In this document: piece after piece, positions 44,612 through 52,542 of the stretch | How the letters are laid out: the number at the start of each line of letters is the position of its first letter | Numbering within the stretch: the first letter of the stretch is position 1 | DNA from: CAYGBW01 sp964348185 | GTDB lineage: Bacteria; Desulfobacterota; BSN033; WVXP01 | Assembly (NCBI GenBank): GCA_964348185.1 | Contig: CAYGBW010000093.1 | Span: 10,376-74,375 of the forward strand | DNA: 64,000 nucleotides | Reading direction: 5' to 3' | Notes under the pieces: model-generated | Told to the model about the DNA's origin: nothing | Databases searched by the model: none | What the model saw: the letters and a program-made list of their open reading frames with translations, nothing else | Program-made: the position numbers and the translations under genes

Positions 44612-45415
44612 TCAAGGGGTGTAGAAGGCGAGCGCCTCGGGTACCCAATGCTCGATCTGGGCGATACGTTTTTCATCCGCAGGATGGGTGGAGAGGAAGG
44701 GGGGTGGTTTACGGCCGTCCCCTTTTGCCATTCGTTGCCAAAAACCGATCGCTTCCCTGGGATCGTATCCTGCCTTGGCCATCAGGACCAGCCCGATGCG
44801 ATCAGCCTCTGACTCCTGCCCTCTGCTGTGGGGAAGCAGCACCCCCACGGTTGCTCCAACCCCGTAAGCGACGTTTATCGCCCTTGCCGTCTCTGGGCTC
44901 TGGTCCGCGATCGCCACGTTAAGTGCTACCGCCCCCAATTGGGTCAGAAGATACTCGCTCATCCTTTCGGCCCCATGACGGGCAAGGGCATGGCCGACCT
45001 CATGGCCGATGACCGTGGCCAACCCCGCCTCGTCTCGGGTGTACTTCAAAATCCCTGTGTAAACCGCTATCTTCCCTCCTGGAAGGGCAAAAGCGTTTAC
45101 TGTTTTTTCATCTTCAATCACGTTGAATTCCCACTTATAGTCCCTGGCGATGGGATAATCACGGCTCGTCACCCGGGCAATGTCCCATCCGACCTCGTTG
45201 ACCCTATCAATGATTTTCTTGTCTTGAGAGAGCTTCGACTTGCTCAAAATCTCGCGATAGGATTTTAGCCCCATTTCGGTTTCCTGGGAGGGGGAAATCA
45301 GGATGAGTTGTTGTCTGCCCGTGACGGGAGCTGTCGCACATCCCAAGATGAGAGATAGAAGCAGGGCCATCGCTGGCCAATCGACACGCGCTCTGAGGGA
45401 TGCTTTCTTGATCAC
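44612..45415 (-). CDS. M48 family zinc metallopeptidase, probable lipoprotein
   Basis: BepA/LoiP-type periplasmic protease. Seen in 267 residues: lipoprotein signal ending LSLILGCATAP, the HEVGHALARHGAE zinc motif (HExxH), the third ligand region ESEADRIGLVLMAKAGYDP, and STHPADEKRIAQI. The GTG at 45415 is the likely start (GGAGGG is 9 bases upstream and it opens the signal peptide); an in-frame ATG at 45490 would add 25 residues. Its role is probably outer-membrane protein quality control, by family. Confidence 0.88.
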   Translation of the reverse strand: MIKKASLRARVDWPAMALLLSLILGCATAPVTGRQQLILISPSQETEMGLKSYREILSKSKLSQDKKIIDRVNEVGWDIARVTSRDYPIARDYKWEFNVIEDEKTVNAFALPGGKIAVYTGILKYTRDEAGLATVIGHEVGHALARHGAERMSEYLLTQLGAVALNVAIADQSPETARAINVAYGVGATVGVLLPHSRGQESEADRIGLVLMAKAGYDPREAIGFWQRMAKGDGRKPPPFLSTHPADEKRIAQIEHWVPEALAFYTP

Positions 45416-45616
45416 AGGCCGCCCTCCGCAGTTGAGCTGGCCATTCCGACCTGACGAAAGGTGAAAGGCTTTTCGTAAGATTTCATTCAAGAAACCGTTT
45501 CAGAAAACCGAATAGATAAACGGGTCCCTTCACTTTCTATGATACTACAATTTCTTGAGCAAGGGAACCAACGGGCCTGATCCCCATCGTTACTAAAAAA
45601 CCAAGTCGTCGTCCAA

Positions 45617-45646
45617 TTGACCGAAGCTATGAATTGTGCTAATTAT
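45617..45646 (+). promoter_or_regulatory. Candidate promoter of the TPR lipoprotein gene
   Basis: TTGACC (45617-45622), 18-base spacer, AATTAT (45641-45646). The start codon is 27 bases downstream. Confidence 0.35.
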
Positions 45647-45672
45647 ATAGGTAGACAATTTCAAGGCAGCCG

Positions 45673-47427
45673 ATGAAAAGCGTTCCTTTTTTCCCCATTC
45701 TGGTCACACTGTTGTTTTTCTCCCTTGCCCAGTCCTGTATCCAGGTCCCCGCGGGCACATCGAGGCCCGGGACAGAACAGATCTCGCTACAGAGGGCTCG
45801 CAACGATGAGAGGGAGGTTAACTCCAAGGCCTATTTTCATTATGTGGCGGCTCAGATCAAACGCAACAGAGGCCTTCTGGATGAGGCTATCGAGGATCTC
45901 AAGAAAGCCATCCTGTACGACTCCGAGTCCTTCATGCTGAGATTAGAGCTCTCCCGTCTGTATATCAATAAAGGACTGATGGACCAGGCGGTCGAGGAGT
46001 GCTTGGAAGCGATCGCCCTGGAGCCCGAAAATATCGATGCCCTCCTGACCCTCGGGGGCATCTATTCTGCCCAGAATGAAACCGAACTCGCTGTGGAACA
46101 ATACAGGAAGGTCCTGGCCATTGATCCCACGAATCGCCATGCCTTCCGTTATCTGGGCGACCTCTACTACTCCACAAAACAATACCCAAAGGCGATCGAG
46201 CTTCTGAATCGTTTCGTGGAGATTGAGCCGAATTCAATCCTCGGGTACTACTATCTCGGGCGTATTCATGCGGAAACGGAGCAGTTCCAAGAGGCGGAGG
46301 CCAACTATTTGAAAGCCCTTGAGATTGACCCTTCGTTTGTCTCCGCTCTGAACGATCTGGCCACCCTCTACGCGGTCACAGAGAAGCCTGAAAAGGCCAT
46401 TGAATACTTCAACCGAGTTCTGTCCATGGACCCCAACAACAGGAGAGCCAGAGCCGGCCTGGGTCAGATCTATATGAAAGCGAAGCAGCTCGATGAGGCC
46501 GTCCGGCAATTCCGGGAGATTCAGAAGATTGACGACAATGACCTCAATATCCGGGTGATGTTGGGGGTCATATATTTCGAGCAGAAACGGTATGATGATG
46601 CCATTCTTGAGTTCAGATTTGTCCTTGCTGCGGCACCGAACAACCACCGGATTCGCTACTATCTCGCATCCACCTATCTCGAAAAAGAGGTCTTTGCGCA
46701 GGCTCTCGAGGAGTTTGAGAATATTCCTCCTGAATCTGACCTCTATGTGGATGCTCGAAAAAACATGGCCTACATTCTTCGAAAGCAGGACAAGATTCCC
46801 CAGGCCGTGGGGACGTTGAAAGAAGCCATCAAGCAGAAGCCCAAAACCGCCGAGCTTTACATCTATCTATCCACACTATATGAGAGGTTAGAGAAGTTTA
46901 CCCAGGCTCTCCAAGCGCTGGAGGAAGCCCTGGCTTTTGATCCGGAGAATATTGAGATTGTTTTTCAGATGGGCGTTGTGTATGACAAACAGGGAAAAAC
47001 AGAGAAGACCATAGAAGTCATGAAATCGGTGATTCGTCAGAAGCCAGATCACGTCGATGCCCTCAACTACCTCGGATATACCTATGCCGACCGGAACATA
47101 TACCTTAATGAGGCTCTTGAGTTGATCCAGAGGGCCCTAGAGCTTCGGCCTGACAGTGGCTATATCGTCGATAGCCTCGGATGGGTTTACTACCGAAAGG
47201 GCGAGTATGACAGGGCCGTCAAGGAACTTGAAAGGGCGGCAACCCTGACGCCGGATGATCCCATCATTAACGAACATCTTGGTGACGGATATCTCAAGCT
47301 CAATGAGAAAGTCAAAGCCTTGGAACTCTACGAGAGGGCGTTACAGCTCAATCCAAAGACGGATCAGCTTGAAAAGCTGAAGAAAAAGATCAAAGCCCTG
47401 AAAGAGGAACGGAAAGGGTCCCGTTGA
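45673..47427 (+). CDS. Tetratricopeptide repeat protein, exported
   Basis: Seen: signal sequence SVPFFPILVTLLFFSLAQSC, with a Cys that may be a lipobox (AQSC, marginal), then about 14 TPR units of 34 residues (for example AIEYFNRVLSMDPNNRRARA and AQALEEFENIPPESDLYVDA) to a Lys-rich end. The 584-residue length indicates an all-TPR scaffold on the periplasmic face. The stop overlaps the start of the LolB-like lipoprotein (TTGA), so the pair may act together in outer-membrane biogenesis, which is inference from context. Confidence 0.85.
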   Translation: MKSVPFFPILVTLLFFSLAQSCIQVPAGTSRPGTEQISLQRARNDEREVNSKAYFHYVAAQIKRNRGLLDEAIEDLKKAILYDSESFMLRLELSRLYINKGLMDQAVEECLEAIALEPENIDALLTLGGIYSAQNETELAVEQYRKVLAIDPTNRHAFRYLGDLYYSTKQYPKAIELLNRFVEIEPNSILGYYYLGRIHAETEQFQEAEANYLKALEIDPSFVSALNDLATLYAVTEKPEKAIEYFNRVLSMDPNNRRARAGLGQIYMKAKQLDEAVRQFREIQKIDDNDLNIRVMLGVIYFEQKRYDDAILEFRFVLAAAPNNHRIRYYLASTYLEKEVFAQALEEFENIPPESDLYVDARKNMAYILRKQDKIPQAVGTLKEAIKQKPKTAELYIYLSTLYERLEKFTQALQALEEALAFDPENIEIVFQMGVVYDKQGKTEKTIEVMKSVIRQKPDHVDALNYLGYTYADRNIYLNEALELIQRALELRPDSGYIVDSLGWVYYRKGEYDRAVKELERAATLTPDDPIINEHLGDGYLKLNEKVKALELYERALQLNPKTDQLEKLKKKIKALKEERKGSR

Positions 47428-48242
47428 AAGCCTTTCTACGCCTTGTGCCGTTCATTCTCTCTGTTGCCATCCTCTGGGGCTGCTCTCTCGTCAGACATCC
47501 CCCCTCTCGACCGTCGATTCAGGCTCCTCAGCTACTAGAGAGAATGCGTGCGTCAAACGAAGGGATGAGATCCGTACGCGGCGTTGCGCGAATCGAACTG
47601 GTCTACCAGGGGGAAAAGGTCCGGACTCGACAGGCAATCGCCCTTGCGAAACCAGGAATGATGCGGCTGGAAACACTGAGTTTTCTCAACCAACCGCTCT
47701 TGATCCTGGCCACGGACGGTGTGACCCTGCAGGCCATCTCCCTGTCCGAGAATCGATTTTACAGGGGGACTGTTTCAACGGGTCTCAATCAGCTCACCCG
47801 TCTGGGGATGATGAGCAGCGAAGATCTTGTCTCCCTCATCCTGGGGGAAATTCCCCCCGATGGGGATGGCGCTCTCCGGTATGATTCGCGCCGAAACCTC
47901 TATGAGCTTACCTTTCCCCCCTCGATGAGATGGGAAACCCAGACCTTCTGGATTCACCCAGAGACGCTGAAGGTGGTAGAGGCGTCAAAAACCGACATCT
48001 TCACGAGGGAAGAGACCCGAGTCTCTTACAACAAATTCAGAAAGACAGACTCCGTGATCTTTCCGACCGAAATTGAGATCGAGGCTCCTGGAGAGAACAG
48101 CCGGATAGGGCTCAGTTTTCGAAAGATCGAGATCAATCCCCCCCTGCCTCTGGATCTTTTCAGACTCTCCATCCCTCCAGGGGTTGAGGTGGTGGAAATG
48201 GAGGATCCCACCGGGTTGTTTCCTCCCGCCCTTTCGGAGTAG
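47424..48242 (+). CDS. LolB/DUF4292-like outer-membrane lipoprotein
   Basis: Seen: lipoprotein signal peptide ending SVAILWGCS, then a LolA/LolB-type single beta-sheet domain (GVARIELVYQGEKVRTRQAI, PGMMRLETLSFLNQPLLILA). LolB receives lipoproteins from LolA and inserts them into the outer membrane; DUF4292 proteins share the fold. The start is TTG overlapping the TPR stop, with GGAAAGGG before it. 272 residues, somewhat longer than LolB (about 200), so true LolB activity is not assured. Confidence 0.72.
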   Translation: MKAFLRLVPFILSVAILWGCSLVRHPPSRPSIQAPQLLERMRASNEGMRSVRGVARIELVYQGEKVRTRQAIALAKPGMMRLETLSFLNQPLLILATDGVTLQAISLSENRFYRGTVSTGLNQLTRLGMMSSEDLVSLILGEIPPDGDGALRYDSRRNLYELTFPPSMRWETQTFWIHPETLKVVEASKTDIFTREETRVSYNKFRKTDSVIFPTEIEIEAPGENSRIGLSFRKIEINPPLPLDLFRLSIPPGVEVVEMEDPTGLFPPALSE

Positions 48243-48281
48243 GGACACCACAACGTGTCAGGGACGACCGTGCAAGGGAGC

Positions 48282-48521
48282 TCATCCCCCGGCAACGGGA
48301 GGAAAAATGCTGAGGATGTCCCCGTCCTTTAACAGATCCTCTTCTTTTCCGTGAATGCCATTAATGAGAATGATCTTTGGATGATCTGTGGGGATCCCCA
48401 GGTTTCGAAGGATGTCAGTCACCCGTTCCGAACCGTTGACCGTTACCTTGCACGAGAACCTGTCACTCCCCTCTGGAAGATAATCTCGAAAATTGGCGAA
48501 AAGCTTCACTTCGATTTTCAT
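48282..48521 (-). CDS. MoaD/ThiS-family sulfur carrier
   Basis: 79-residue ubiquitin-like protein ending VAGG, the Gly-Gly tail that is thiocarboxylated by an E1-like enzyme. Seen: IEVKLFANFRDYLPEG at the start and DGDILSIFPPVAGG at the end, with NGIHGKEEDLLKDGD between. It could be the small subunit of molybdopterin/tungstopterin synthase or a thiamine or cysteine sulfur carrier. ATG 48521 has CGGAG upstream. It is alone here, but a molybdenum hydroxylase lies at 57-61 kb. Confidence 0.75.
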   Translation of the reverse strand: MKIEVKLFANFRDYLPEGSDRFSCKVTVNGSERVTDILRNLGIPTDHPKIILINGIHGKEEDLLKDGDILSIFPPVAGG

Positions 48522-48596
48522 AGCGTCTCCGTTGGTATATCCAGCTTTCTTGGTGGCACCGGCCAGAATGACTTTTCTTGTCACAAAAGCCCTCAA

Positions 48597-49053
48597 GCAC
48601 CTCAGTGATTATATCGGCAATTCTTTACGAGATCAATGGTCGGTGAGATACGACGCAGTAACCCATTGTCAAATTAGAAGCCGATCATTCGTTTACGACG
48701 ACTCCAATGTAAATGCTGGAATGACAAATGACAAAGCTCAAATGACCAATAGCGATAGATGATTAGCTGAGCTGTTGAGTTAGCGATTGGCCAAACTACC
48801 TAACCGTATGATTCTTACTGCGATTTCAGAGTTTTGAGATTTAGGCATTGGGATTTGACATTTGGGTTTTCACATTTGAAATGACTTCTTCGACACCTCA
48901 GAGGGATTTGGGCAAAAGACCGTTAAAAAGAAGCGAGAAGTCAGGAAACTCCCTATCTCCATTCCTTGACAAAGCTCATGAGTTCCATTAGGTTGAACCT
49001 GCCAGGGGCAGTTAACTTTTCCTCAAACTCGTTTTTTGGGTGGAGCAGAGTCT
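48597..49053. repeat. Repeat-rich intergenic region
   Basis: Words AAATGACAAA, CAAATGACC and GATTTGACATTTGGG, ACATTTGAAATG lie at 48718-48746 and 48847-48883 in opposite senses, forming an imperfect inverted repeat. A minor promoter-like pair TTGACA (48966-48971) and TAGGTT (48989-48994) precedes the next gene. No gene supported. Confidence 0.4.
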
Positions 49054-49605
49054 ATGACAAGCAAACCAAAGGAGAAATCCCTCGGGACAAGAATAGGTCG
49101 TCTGAGGAGGGGAAAAAACCTTTCCCTTCAGGATCTTGCCAATGAAACGGGGTTGACCGCTGAGTTCATAGGGAATGTCGAAGCCGGAAGGGTGCTACCC
49201 CCGGTGGCGGTTCTCATTCGGATCTCAAAGGCCCTTTCTGTCGATGCAGGCTCCCTTTTATCGGAAGAAGAAGAGAGAGTCGCCGCAGAGAAGAGGCGGC
49301 GGAGGTTCATCAGGCGGACCCAGGAATACGCCTATCAGGTCCTGACTCCTGGCGCTGAGACGAAACACCTGAAGGCCTTTCTGGTTACCATTGATCCAAT
49401 GAAAGAACACAAAATGGTCGAATACGCCCACGAAGGGGAAGAGTTCATTTACGTCCTAGAGGGCAGAGTGGAAGTATTGGTCGGTGAAAACTCAAATATC
49501 CTGAAACGGGAGCAAACCCTCCACTTCGACTCAGCCGTTGTCCACAAACTCAGAAATCTCGGCAAAGTCCCGGCCAAACTGATCGTTGTGATTTATACAC
49601 CCTGA
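49054..49605 (+). CDS. XRE-family regulator with C-terminal cupin domain
   Basis: Seen in 183 residues: an N-terminal helix-turn-helix (LRRGKNLSLQDLANETGLTA, with the recognition helix AEFIGNVEAG) and a C-terminal cupin (EYAHEGEEFIYVLEGRVEVL then LHFDSAVVHKLRNLG). Such regulators sense small molecules through the cupin and repress or activate adjacent operons. ATG 49054 is chosen over an in-frame TTG at 49036. The regulator is not directly adjacent to a metabolic operon; the next + strand genes start at 51.3 kb. Confidence 0.85.
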   Translation: MTSKPKEKSLGTRIGRLRRGKNLSLQDLANETGLTAEFIGNVEAGRVLPPVAVLIRISKALSVDAGSLLSEEEERVAAEKRRRRFIRRTQEYAYQVLTPGAETKHLKAFLVTIDPMKEHKMVEYAHEGEEFIYVLEGRVEVLVGENSNILKREQTLHFDSAVVHKLRNLGKVPAKLIVVIYTP

Positions 49606-49711
49606 GGACAGGAGTCAGAAGCCAGAATGGAAGGGAAGCAAGCAAGGGCCTTTCAAAGTCTGATATGAGTATTGCTTATCTATTCAGACTCCTGGCTTCT
49701 GACTCCTGTCC
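49606..49711. repeat. Inverted repeat with perfect 20-bp arms
   Basis: Arms at 49606-49625 and 49692-49711 are exact reverse complements (GGACAGGAGTCAGAAGCCAG and its complement), separated by 66 bases, immediately after the XRE-cupin stop. The right arm overlaps the end of the DUF2007-like gene, so the repeat encodes its last residues (GVRSQESE). It may terminate transcription or be a dispersed hairpin element. Confidence 0.65.
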
Positions 49712-49967
49712 CCTCGATTTTGAAATCCTTCCTCAGGTCTCCGATGAGAGCCTTTGCCCTCTCCACAAACTCCTTTGGGACCATGACGGTAGCCCAACCC
49801 TTCTGAGTGATGAACAGGCCATCGTAGGCTGTATCAGAATACCTGCGGATCAGGAAGGGTACCCCTTCTCTTTCAAGGGCCTGGGAGACTCTATCCTCCT
49901 CAAATCGATCCTCCAGGGTACCGACTTTGAACATTTTCCAATGCTGGGTGTTCGGATTATCGGCCAT
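49680..49967 (-). CDS. DUF2007-like putative signal-transducing protein
   Basis: 95-residue protein with WKMFKVGTLEDRFEEDRVSQ and ALEREGVPFLIRRYSDT, followed by WATVMVPKEFVERAKALIGD; this beta-alpha pattern fits DUF2007, a PII-like ferredoxin-fold family of unknown function. GAGAGGACC is directly upstream of ATG 49967. The last ten residues come from the inverted repeat at 49606-49711 and are probably dispensable. It overlaps the following TPR membrane protein gene by 11 bases. Confidence 0.65.
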   Translation of the reverse strand: MADNPNTQHWKMFKVGTLEDRFEEDRVSQALEREGVPFLIRRYSDTAYDGLFITQKGWATVMVPKEFVERAKALIGDLRKDFKIEGTGVRSQESE

Positions 49968-50637
49968 GGTCCTCTCTTTCCTCTGAGGGGGAATCAGCCG
50001 ACGGGCCGGGCTCTTCACGCTCGAGAGCAGCCAACCGCTCTGCCGCCCTCCTGGCATGGTACGTCCCCGGGTATAGCCTGATCACCGCCTGAAACTCCCT
50101 GATGGCATCCTCCCTATGGAGGTTGTTCCAGTATCCCGAGAATTCGTTGTTAAAGACCTCCCCCTTTCTAAACTGGGCATCCGCAGCCAGATTCGACCCA
50201 GGATAGGATGCGATGATCTGATCGTAGATCCCAATCGCTCGGCTGAGGGCCGGAGGAATCTCCTCGTCTCCCCCAAACTGCCCATATTCCCAGAGGGAAT
50301 TGAGGTAAAGCTCGGCGAGCCCGAAGTTAAAATCGATAAACTCCTTGAAGCGTGACCTCTCACCCTGGGTCAACTGAATCGCTCTCTGATAGGCGCGTTC
50401 ACACGCGTAGAAATTCCGTGTCCTTTCGCATGCTTTGATATACGCTTTCAGCTGACTCACATTCATGGCCTCGATGTTTCTCTTCCCAAGGGTCGGCTCT
50501 AAATCCACCGATCCCGGTTCCCCGATCTCAGGTCTCTCCGGGTACTGCCGCACGAGCCCTACCCATAGACCGATGAACACCAGAGAGACGGCCAAAAGAC
50601 CCGAGATACCCCATTTGAGGGTTTTTGTGGTTCCCAT
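49957..50637 (-). CDS. Membrane-anchored TPR protein
   Basis: 226 residues: one N-terminal membrane segment (GISGLLAVSLVFIGLWVGLV) then a periplasmic helical domain with TPR-like units (FYACERAYQRAIQLTQGER, EDAIREFQAVIRLYPGTYHA). The C-terminal tail is acidic and Pro-rich. It precedes the DUF2007-like gene, whose start it overlaps. No specific function recognised; proteins of this kind often serve in envelope assembly or secretion. Confidence 0.6.
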   Translation of the reverse strand: MGTTKTLKWGISGLLAVSLVFIGLWVGLVRQYPERPEIGEPGSVDLEPTLGKRNIEAMNVSQLKAYIKACERTRNFYACERAYQRAIQLTQGERSRFKEFIDFNFGLAELYLNSLWEYGQFGGDEEIPPALSRAIGIYDQIIASYPGSNLAADAQFRKGEVFNNEFSGYWNNLHREDAIREFQAVIRLYPGTYHARRAAERLAALEREEPGPSADSPSEEREDHGR

Positions 50638-51056
50638 GGGCCACTCAACAATTACGCATGTCTCGATCTGCCTGAGGCCGTTTCCGTCAAAGGAATTTCC
50701 TCCTAGTCTAACAGATCTTTCTGGCTTTTCATAGGCCTGTCTCTTGTCGTTCCCTTGGTGGGAAGCCTCCGACGATGCCGATCGTTCAAGGGGGACTTTT
50801 CAGACTCAGCGTATTCAGCCTGCCCTTCAAACGCTCTCTCGTTTCCAACCGCGAATAAGGTCTGTTGTGCGTATGCACGCAAATCATGGGATCAGGTATG
50901 AGTGCCTTGATCTCTTCCAACGGTTTTCCTGAGCTTGATGGTCCTAATGCCCGCGCAAGGGACTAGGGACAGGAACCTCAAGCATTCGACTTCACCTCCT
51001 CAAGCCCTGCCAACCTCCCGTCCTGTTTGTCGAGGGATGAGAGACAGAGACACGTC
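50638..51056. other. Gap without a supported gene upstream of the nucleobase island
   Basis: About 420 bases with only short frames (62 codons or fewer). A short dyad GTGC-GTAT-GCAC lies near 50868-50879 in TTGTGCGTATGCACGCAA and could be an operator, but nothing links it to a regulator. Confidence 0.35.
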
Positions 51057-51084
51057 TTGACAACCCTTACTGCTTGTCTATAAC
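51057..51084 (+). promoter_or_regulatory. Promoter of the nucleobase island
   Basis: Perfect TTGACA (51057-51062), 16-base spacer, TATAAC (51079-51084). Predicted start near 51091 gives a leader of about 240 bases before the aminotransferase ATG at 51330. No known riboswitch fold was recognised in it. Confidence 0.58.
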
Positions 51085-51144
51085 CTAAGGAGAACCGAGG
51101 ATTGAGCGATCCCCTGTCACCATGGCTTGCCTTGAGCCGATCTC

Positions 51145-51333
51145 ATGAAACAGCGGCTTCGTCTAGAGGAAAATGACAACCCCCAAAAAGCTGGCCAAGG
51201 ATTTCGAGCTCTGATAGCAATTCCAAAAGCTGTGGCCATTTCCGTTCGAGAGGCAATGAGGTTGGCTGCGACCTCTTTAGCTACCATTCAGACGCAGCTT
51301 ACACCATGTTTGGCAAAGGAGGAGGCCGAATGA
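51145..51333 (+). CDS. Possible 62-residue leader ORF coupled to the aminotransferase
   Basis: Frame starting MKQRLRLEENDNPQKAG and ending CLAKEEAE stops at 51331-51333, overlapping the aminotransferase ATG as ATGA. It lies wholly inside the predicted 5' leader. The ATG has no clear ribosome site, and no family is recognised, so it may be a regulatory leader peptide, a small protein or chance. The middle is an amphipathic helix pattern. Confidence 0.35.
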   Translation: MKQRLRLEENDNPQKAGQGFRALIAIPKAVAISVREAMRLAATSLATIQTQLTPCLAKEEAE

Positions 51334-52493
51334 GAGAACATGCACTCTTTAATATGTCCGCTGGACCGATCGAGGGCACACCGAGAACGTTGCGGGCTCT
51401 TTCCCGCCAGATTATGTACCATTACGATCCCGAGTTTGCGGATATTTTTGATGATACAACAGAGAAACTGAAGAAGCTTTTCAAAACCAGAAATGACGTG
51501 ATCATCATGCAGGGAGAAGCGCTCCTTGGACTTGAAGCGGCTGCCTTTTGCACGATTAATGAGGGGGACAAATGCCTCAATTTGGTTTCCGGTGTGTACG
51601 GGGATCTCTATGCCTGGTATATCAAATCCTTTGGTGGAGAACTTCTGGAGGTACGAACTGACTACAACAAGGCCATCGACCCTGCAGACGTCGAGAAAGC
51701 CTTCAAGGACAATCCGGACATCAAGATCATGTCAGTCGTTCACTGCGAAACCCCTTCTGGGACTCTCAATCCAATCAAGGAGATTTGCCAGATTGCCAAA
51801 AAATACGGCGCCCTCACCATTGTGGATGCGGTTTCGTCTATGGGTAGCGTCGATGTTGAAACCGACCAGTGGAGGCTTGACATCTGCGTTGTGGGACCCC
51901 AGAAATGTATTGCCTCGTCACCTGGGCTGGCACTCGTCTCCATTAGCGAGGAGGCCTGGGAAAAGATGCGGAAAAAGAAAAACCCGGTGCGTTATTCTTA
52001 TCTGAGCATGCTCGACATGAAAGAACAGTGGCTGGTCGAAAAGGAGAAAAGAAAGTTTCCCTTTACCATTTTTACCTCCGAGGTTGTCGCACTCAATGAA
52101 GCATTGAACCAGTTGTTTGAAGAGGGCCCAAACGCTGTGATTGCCAGACATCAATCGGCTGCAAGGATGTGCCGCGAGGGTGTGAAGGGAATGGGGTTGC
52201 GACTTTGGGCCGACTCAGAGGATATCTGTGCGACGTGCGCAACGGCCATCAAATCGCCAGAGGGATTGGACGATGCCAAACTGAGGCGCCACATGTACGA
52301 TAATTACAGGATTTTGATTTCAGGAGGGTTCGGCGAGCTGAACGGGAAGCTTTTTCGCATTGGTCACATGGGTAAAATGGCCCAGCCTGTCTACGTGGCT
52401 GCAGCTCTGGCAATGTTAGAGAAATCCTTGAAGGACATGGGATACCCCGTTAAGCTGGGAAGCGGTGTGGGGGCGGCCCTTGAGGTGATTTGA
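51330..52493 (+). CDS. Class V aminotransferase (alanine/ureidoglycine-glyoxylate type)
   Basis: PLP-dependent fold type I enzyme of the alanine-glyoxylate aminotransferase group. Seen in 387 residues: NMSAGPIEGTPRTLRAL, the small-molecule loop IIMQGEALLGLEAAAF, HCETPSGTLNPIK, the active-site VDAVSSMGSVD and the PLP-lysine GPQKCIASSPGLALV. AAAGGAGGAGG precedes ATG 51330. The location ahead of a nucleoside transporter and xanthine dehydrogenase suggests ureidoglycine-glyoxylate aminotransferase (PucG-type, late purine degradation); serine- or alanine-glyoxylate exchange is the alternative. That choice is inferred from context. Confidence 0.85.
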   Translation: MREHALFNMSAGPIEGTPRTLRALSRQIMYHYDPEFADIFDDTTEKLKKLFKTRNDVIIMQGEALLGLEAAAFCTINEGDKCLNLVSGVYGDLYAWYIKSFGGELLEVRTDYNKAIDPADVEKAFKDNPDIKIMSVVHCETPSGTLNPIKEICQIAKKYGALTIVDAVSSMGSVDVETDQWRLDICVVGPQKCIASSPGLALVSISEEAWEKMRKKKNPVRYSYLSMLDMKEQWLVEKEKRKFPFTIFTSEVVALNEALNQLFEEGPNAVIARHQSAARMCREGVKGMGLRLWADSEDICATCATAIKSPEGLDDAKLRRHMYDNYRILISGGFGELNGKLFRIGHMGKMAQPVYVAAALAMLEKSLKDMGYPVKLGSGVGAALEVI

Positions 52494-52542
52494 TCCCTCT
52501 CAAGAAGGCGACTATGCTGAGTTTTGCGAGGGAGAAAGGGAA

